From: Nymphaea colorata
Taxonomy: Eukaryota; Streptophyta; Magnoliopsida; Nymphaeales; Nymphaeaceae
Reading direction: 5' to 3'
Length of the DNA stretch: 64,000 bases
NCBI RefSeq assembly: GCF_008831285.2
Contig: NC_045142.1
Span: forward strand, 21,887,354 to 21,951,353
Positions 62,370 through 64,000 of the stretch are shown here, piece after piece. Every line of letters begins with the position of its first letter. The stretch's first letter is position 1. The translations under genes and the position numbers were made by a program. The notes below the pieces were generated by a model. The model was not told where the DNA came from and searched no databases. It saw only the letters and a program-made list of their open reading frames with translations.

Positions 62370-63666
62370 TCATTCTTGAATATCCAGTGGAACAAGCATC
62401 CCAAACCCACGTCGTCTCCTCTCAACCCTGGAAAAAGGTCAAAACAACCAAGTGAGAAATAATGCCAAATAAAGTATCATGTGTTCCATGCATCTTTAAA
62501 GTTTGACAAATCTCTTTTGGTGTACTTGACTCATTGCAAAACTTGTTGCAAATAAAGGATATCTTGTTTTCACTAAATGCTCATTAAGCTGAGTGCCTGA
62601 TTGTTATGGTAGGTCAATATCTTCTTAAGGTTTACCAGTTCATCCTCAACTCTTCTGTTTCTTGTTGTGCCCCTTGAGACTACCGAACAAATTCTCACAT
62701 TTAGGCCATTCCCTATTTTTTACACGCAACCCGCTCCTGATCTTCTTACAATGATGCAACAGTATATATTTTTCATTCATGGACCACAAAGAAACTTTGA
62801 CACTTCAAAAGAAGGAGACCATGCTGTTGAAAGTGAAGACTGCCTGCAAGTGCAATCAGCCTTAGCACAGCCTAGCAAAACACCTGATGTTTCTAGATCT
62901 GCCCAAGTGCCAATCAAGAAACCGGAGTGACTGCAATCCATGGATGGCGATTGTCTCAACCAATGGATGCACAGCATGCACCTGCATGCAGAACGGACAG
63001 TCCATGTTGCAGTGAAGAAGCCACTCCATGTGAACTGCTTCCTGTTCTTAGGATGCTAAAAGCAAGATGTTCTTGGTGTCCACGGGACAGGAAATCAAAT
63101 ACTCTACGGGGTACTCGTACCAAAGAAGTGCCATGTCACAAACCCTCATGAATTTTCTCATTTTCTTATTAGTTATTTGAGTGGCTGTGTAGCTCAGAAT
63201 ATTCCAACCAAAAGATCCTTCATAAATGTTACTAGCAAAATTGAAACTCACGTTGGTGCTAAGTTGCCAAGGCTGAATCGTTCTCCAGTTACTTTATTAG
63301 TGACTTGACCACTGATGTTAATAAAGTATTCGCGGTTTTCCTCTCTTGGAAGGCCTTTCCTAGAAAGCATGTCCAAGTCCTGATGATGAAGCTCTCGACC
63401 ATTTACTACAACACCTGTATTGCCCCCAGAACAAGCTTTTGGCATGGGAACATCGAATTCTTGAATGTATGGCTGCCAAAGTTGATTGTAAGACGTTAGT
63501 ATGATTGTATGGTAAGACAGCATTGAACTTCTATAGCTATCCATCTGACAAACTTCAGGTCTGAGACACTGCATGAAAAGATCTAACAAACTGTAGCCAA
63601 CTTACAAGTATTACGCCAAGACAAGGCCCGCCCATAACACCCCAAAAGCCAGCATGGTAGTCATAC
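62370..63666 (-). CDS. Conserved plant protein of unknown function, 3' part
   Basis: Three exons on the - strand: 63666-63606, 63472-63252 and 62427-62370, with GT/AG borders and matching phases (1, 0 and 2 carried); the 5' exons lie beyond the right edge. The visible C-terminal part is about 113 aa. It reads YDYHAGFWGVMGGPCLGVIL, then PYIQEFDVPMPKACSGGNTG, VVVNGRELHHQDLDMLSRKG, then LPREENREYFINISGQV, NLAPTVERRRRGFGMLVP and ends LDIQE. The combination QFDVPMPKACSGGNTGVxVNGREL..DLDLL..RGLP...LAPT(V)E..xxGFGM is a signature I remember from a small plant-specific family of proteins with proline- or aromatic-rich N termini. I know no established function. The short last exon is fixed by that conserved ending. 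Confidence is high that it is a gene and low on its role. Confidence 0.82.
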
Positions 63667-64000
63667 CTGCAAAAGAGTAGACTCTTGAGGAATCAAAAGA
63701 TGTAAGCAAGATGATATCTTACTCAACTCGGCCCAAAAAAAAAAAAATGTAACATTTATTTATACCTATGCAACATTATGGTTCAAAACCTGCCAGTGAA
63801 GAAGCATTTCTTCATTATTTCATAGATTGTGCACACTACATATAACCTAGGTGCTTGTTCTAGTACGGACCACCACCATGTGGTGGTTTTCGTGCCTCTA
63901 TGCAAAGCATATAGATTTCCAACTAAGTTAACACTTACAGCATAAGATTCAGCATTACACCAGAAAACTCATGAGTTTCAAACCAACGTCATAGAACCTG

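Noticed and set aside
62667-63151. Two open frames on the + strand
   Set aside because: They lie in the last intron of the well-supported - strand gene and have no family features.
1-64000. Search for tRNA/rRNA genes, CRISPR arrays and organelle-derived inserts
   Set aside because: No cloverleaf, rRNA core, regular short-repeat/spacer array or recognisable plastid or mitochondrial gene was seen by eye; a tRNAscan and BLAST against organelle genomes would be decisive.

Overview
This window is nuclear DNA of a flowering plant. Evidence: GT-AG introns of 0.1-3 kb, AT-rich intergenic DNA full of plant transposon remnants (L1 LINE, PIF/Harbinger, hAT, MITEs, TC/GA/TA microsatellites), and proteins that match angiosperm families along their length. 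I cannot fix the species. There is no operon structure, CRISPR array, prophage or recognisable RNA gene.

Layout: (1) 1-4.8 kb, + strand, the last four exons of a SCY1-like (SCYL) pseudokinase gene. (2) 4.8-16.6 kb, intergenic, mostly a decayed L1-type LINE at about 8.15-13.86 kb. (3) 16.7-22.2 kb, + strand, a complete five-exon gene for a lung-7TM/GOST family membrane protein (Arabidopsis CAND7-type), with a foldback MITE in intron 4. (4) 26.5-36.9 kb, - strand, a complete seven-exon P4-ATPase (lipid flippase) gene, closest to ALA1. Its introns hold a four-copy duplication of an intron/exon junction, a degenerate triplication and a nested hAT-like MITE. (5) 42.3-45.5 kb, + strand, a two-exon TFIIS gene. 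(6) 48.3-50.6 kb, - strand, a three-exon gene for an unrecognised coiled-coil protein. (7) 51.9-60 kb, a transposon-rich block: a 128-161 bp-period minisatellite split by a PIF/Harbinger element carrying a host-gene fragment (probably BTB/POZ), then a decayed autonomous hAT element. (8) 60.7-61.1 kb, - strand, a small single-exon gene for a probable plastid protein. (9) 62.4 kb to the right edge, - strand, the last three exons of a conserved plant protein of unknown function.

The genes are ordinary unlinked housekeeping or membrane-traffic genes. SCYL, the 7TM protein and the flippase all belong to endomembrane biology, but their proximity is probably chance. I found no clearly new biological system. 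The most unusual structures are the fourfold duplication of the ALA1 exon 4 acceptor (29643-30226), the PIF/Harbinger element with a captured gene fragment (52684-55206), and the two MITEs with clean termini in introns.

Exon coordinates were assembled by eye from reading-frame continuity, GT/AG sites and remembered family sequences. No database search was run.
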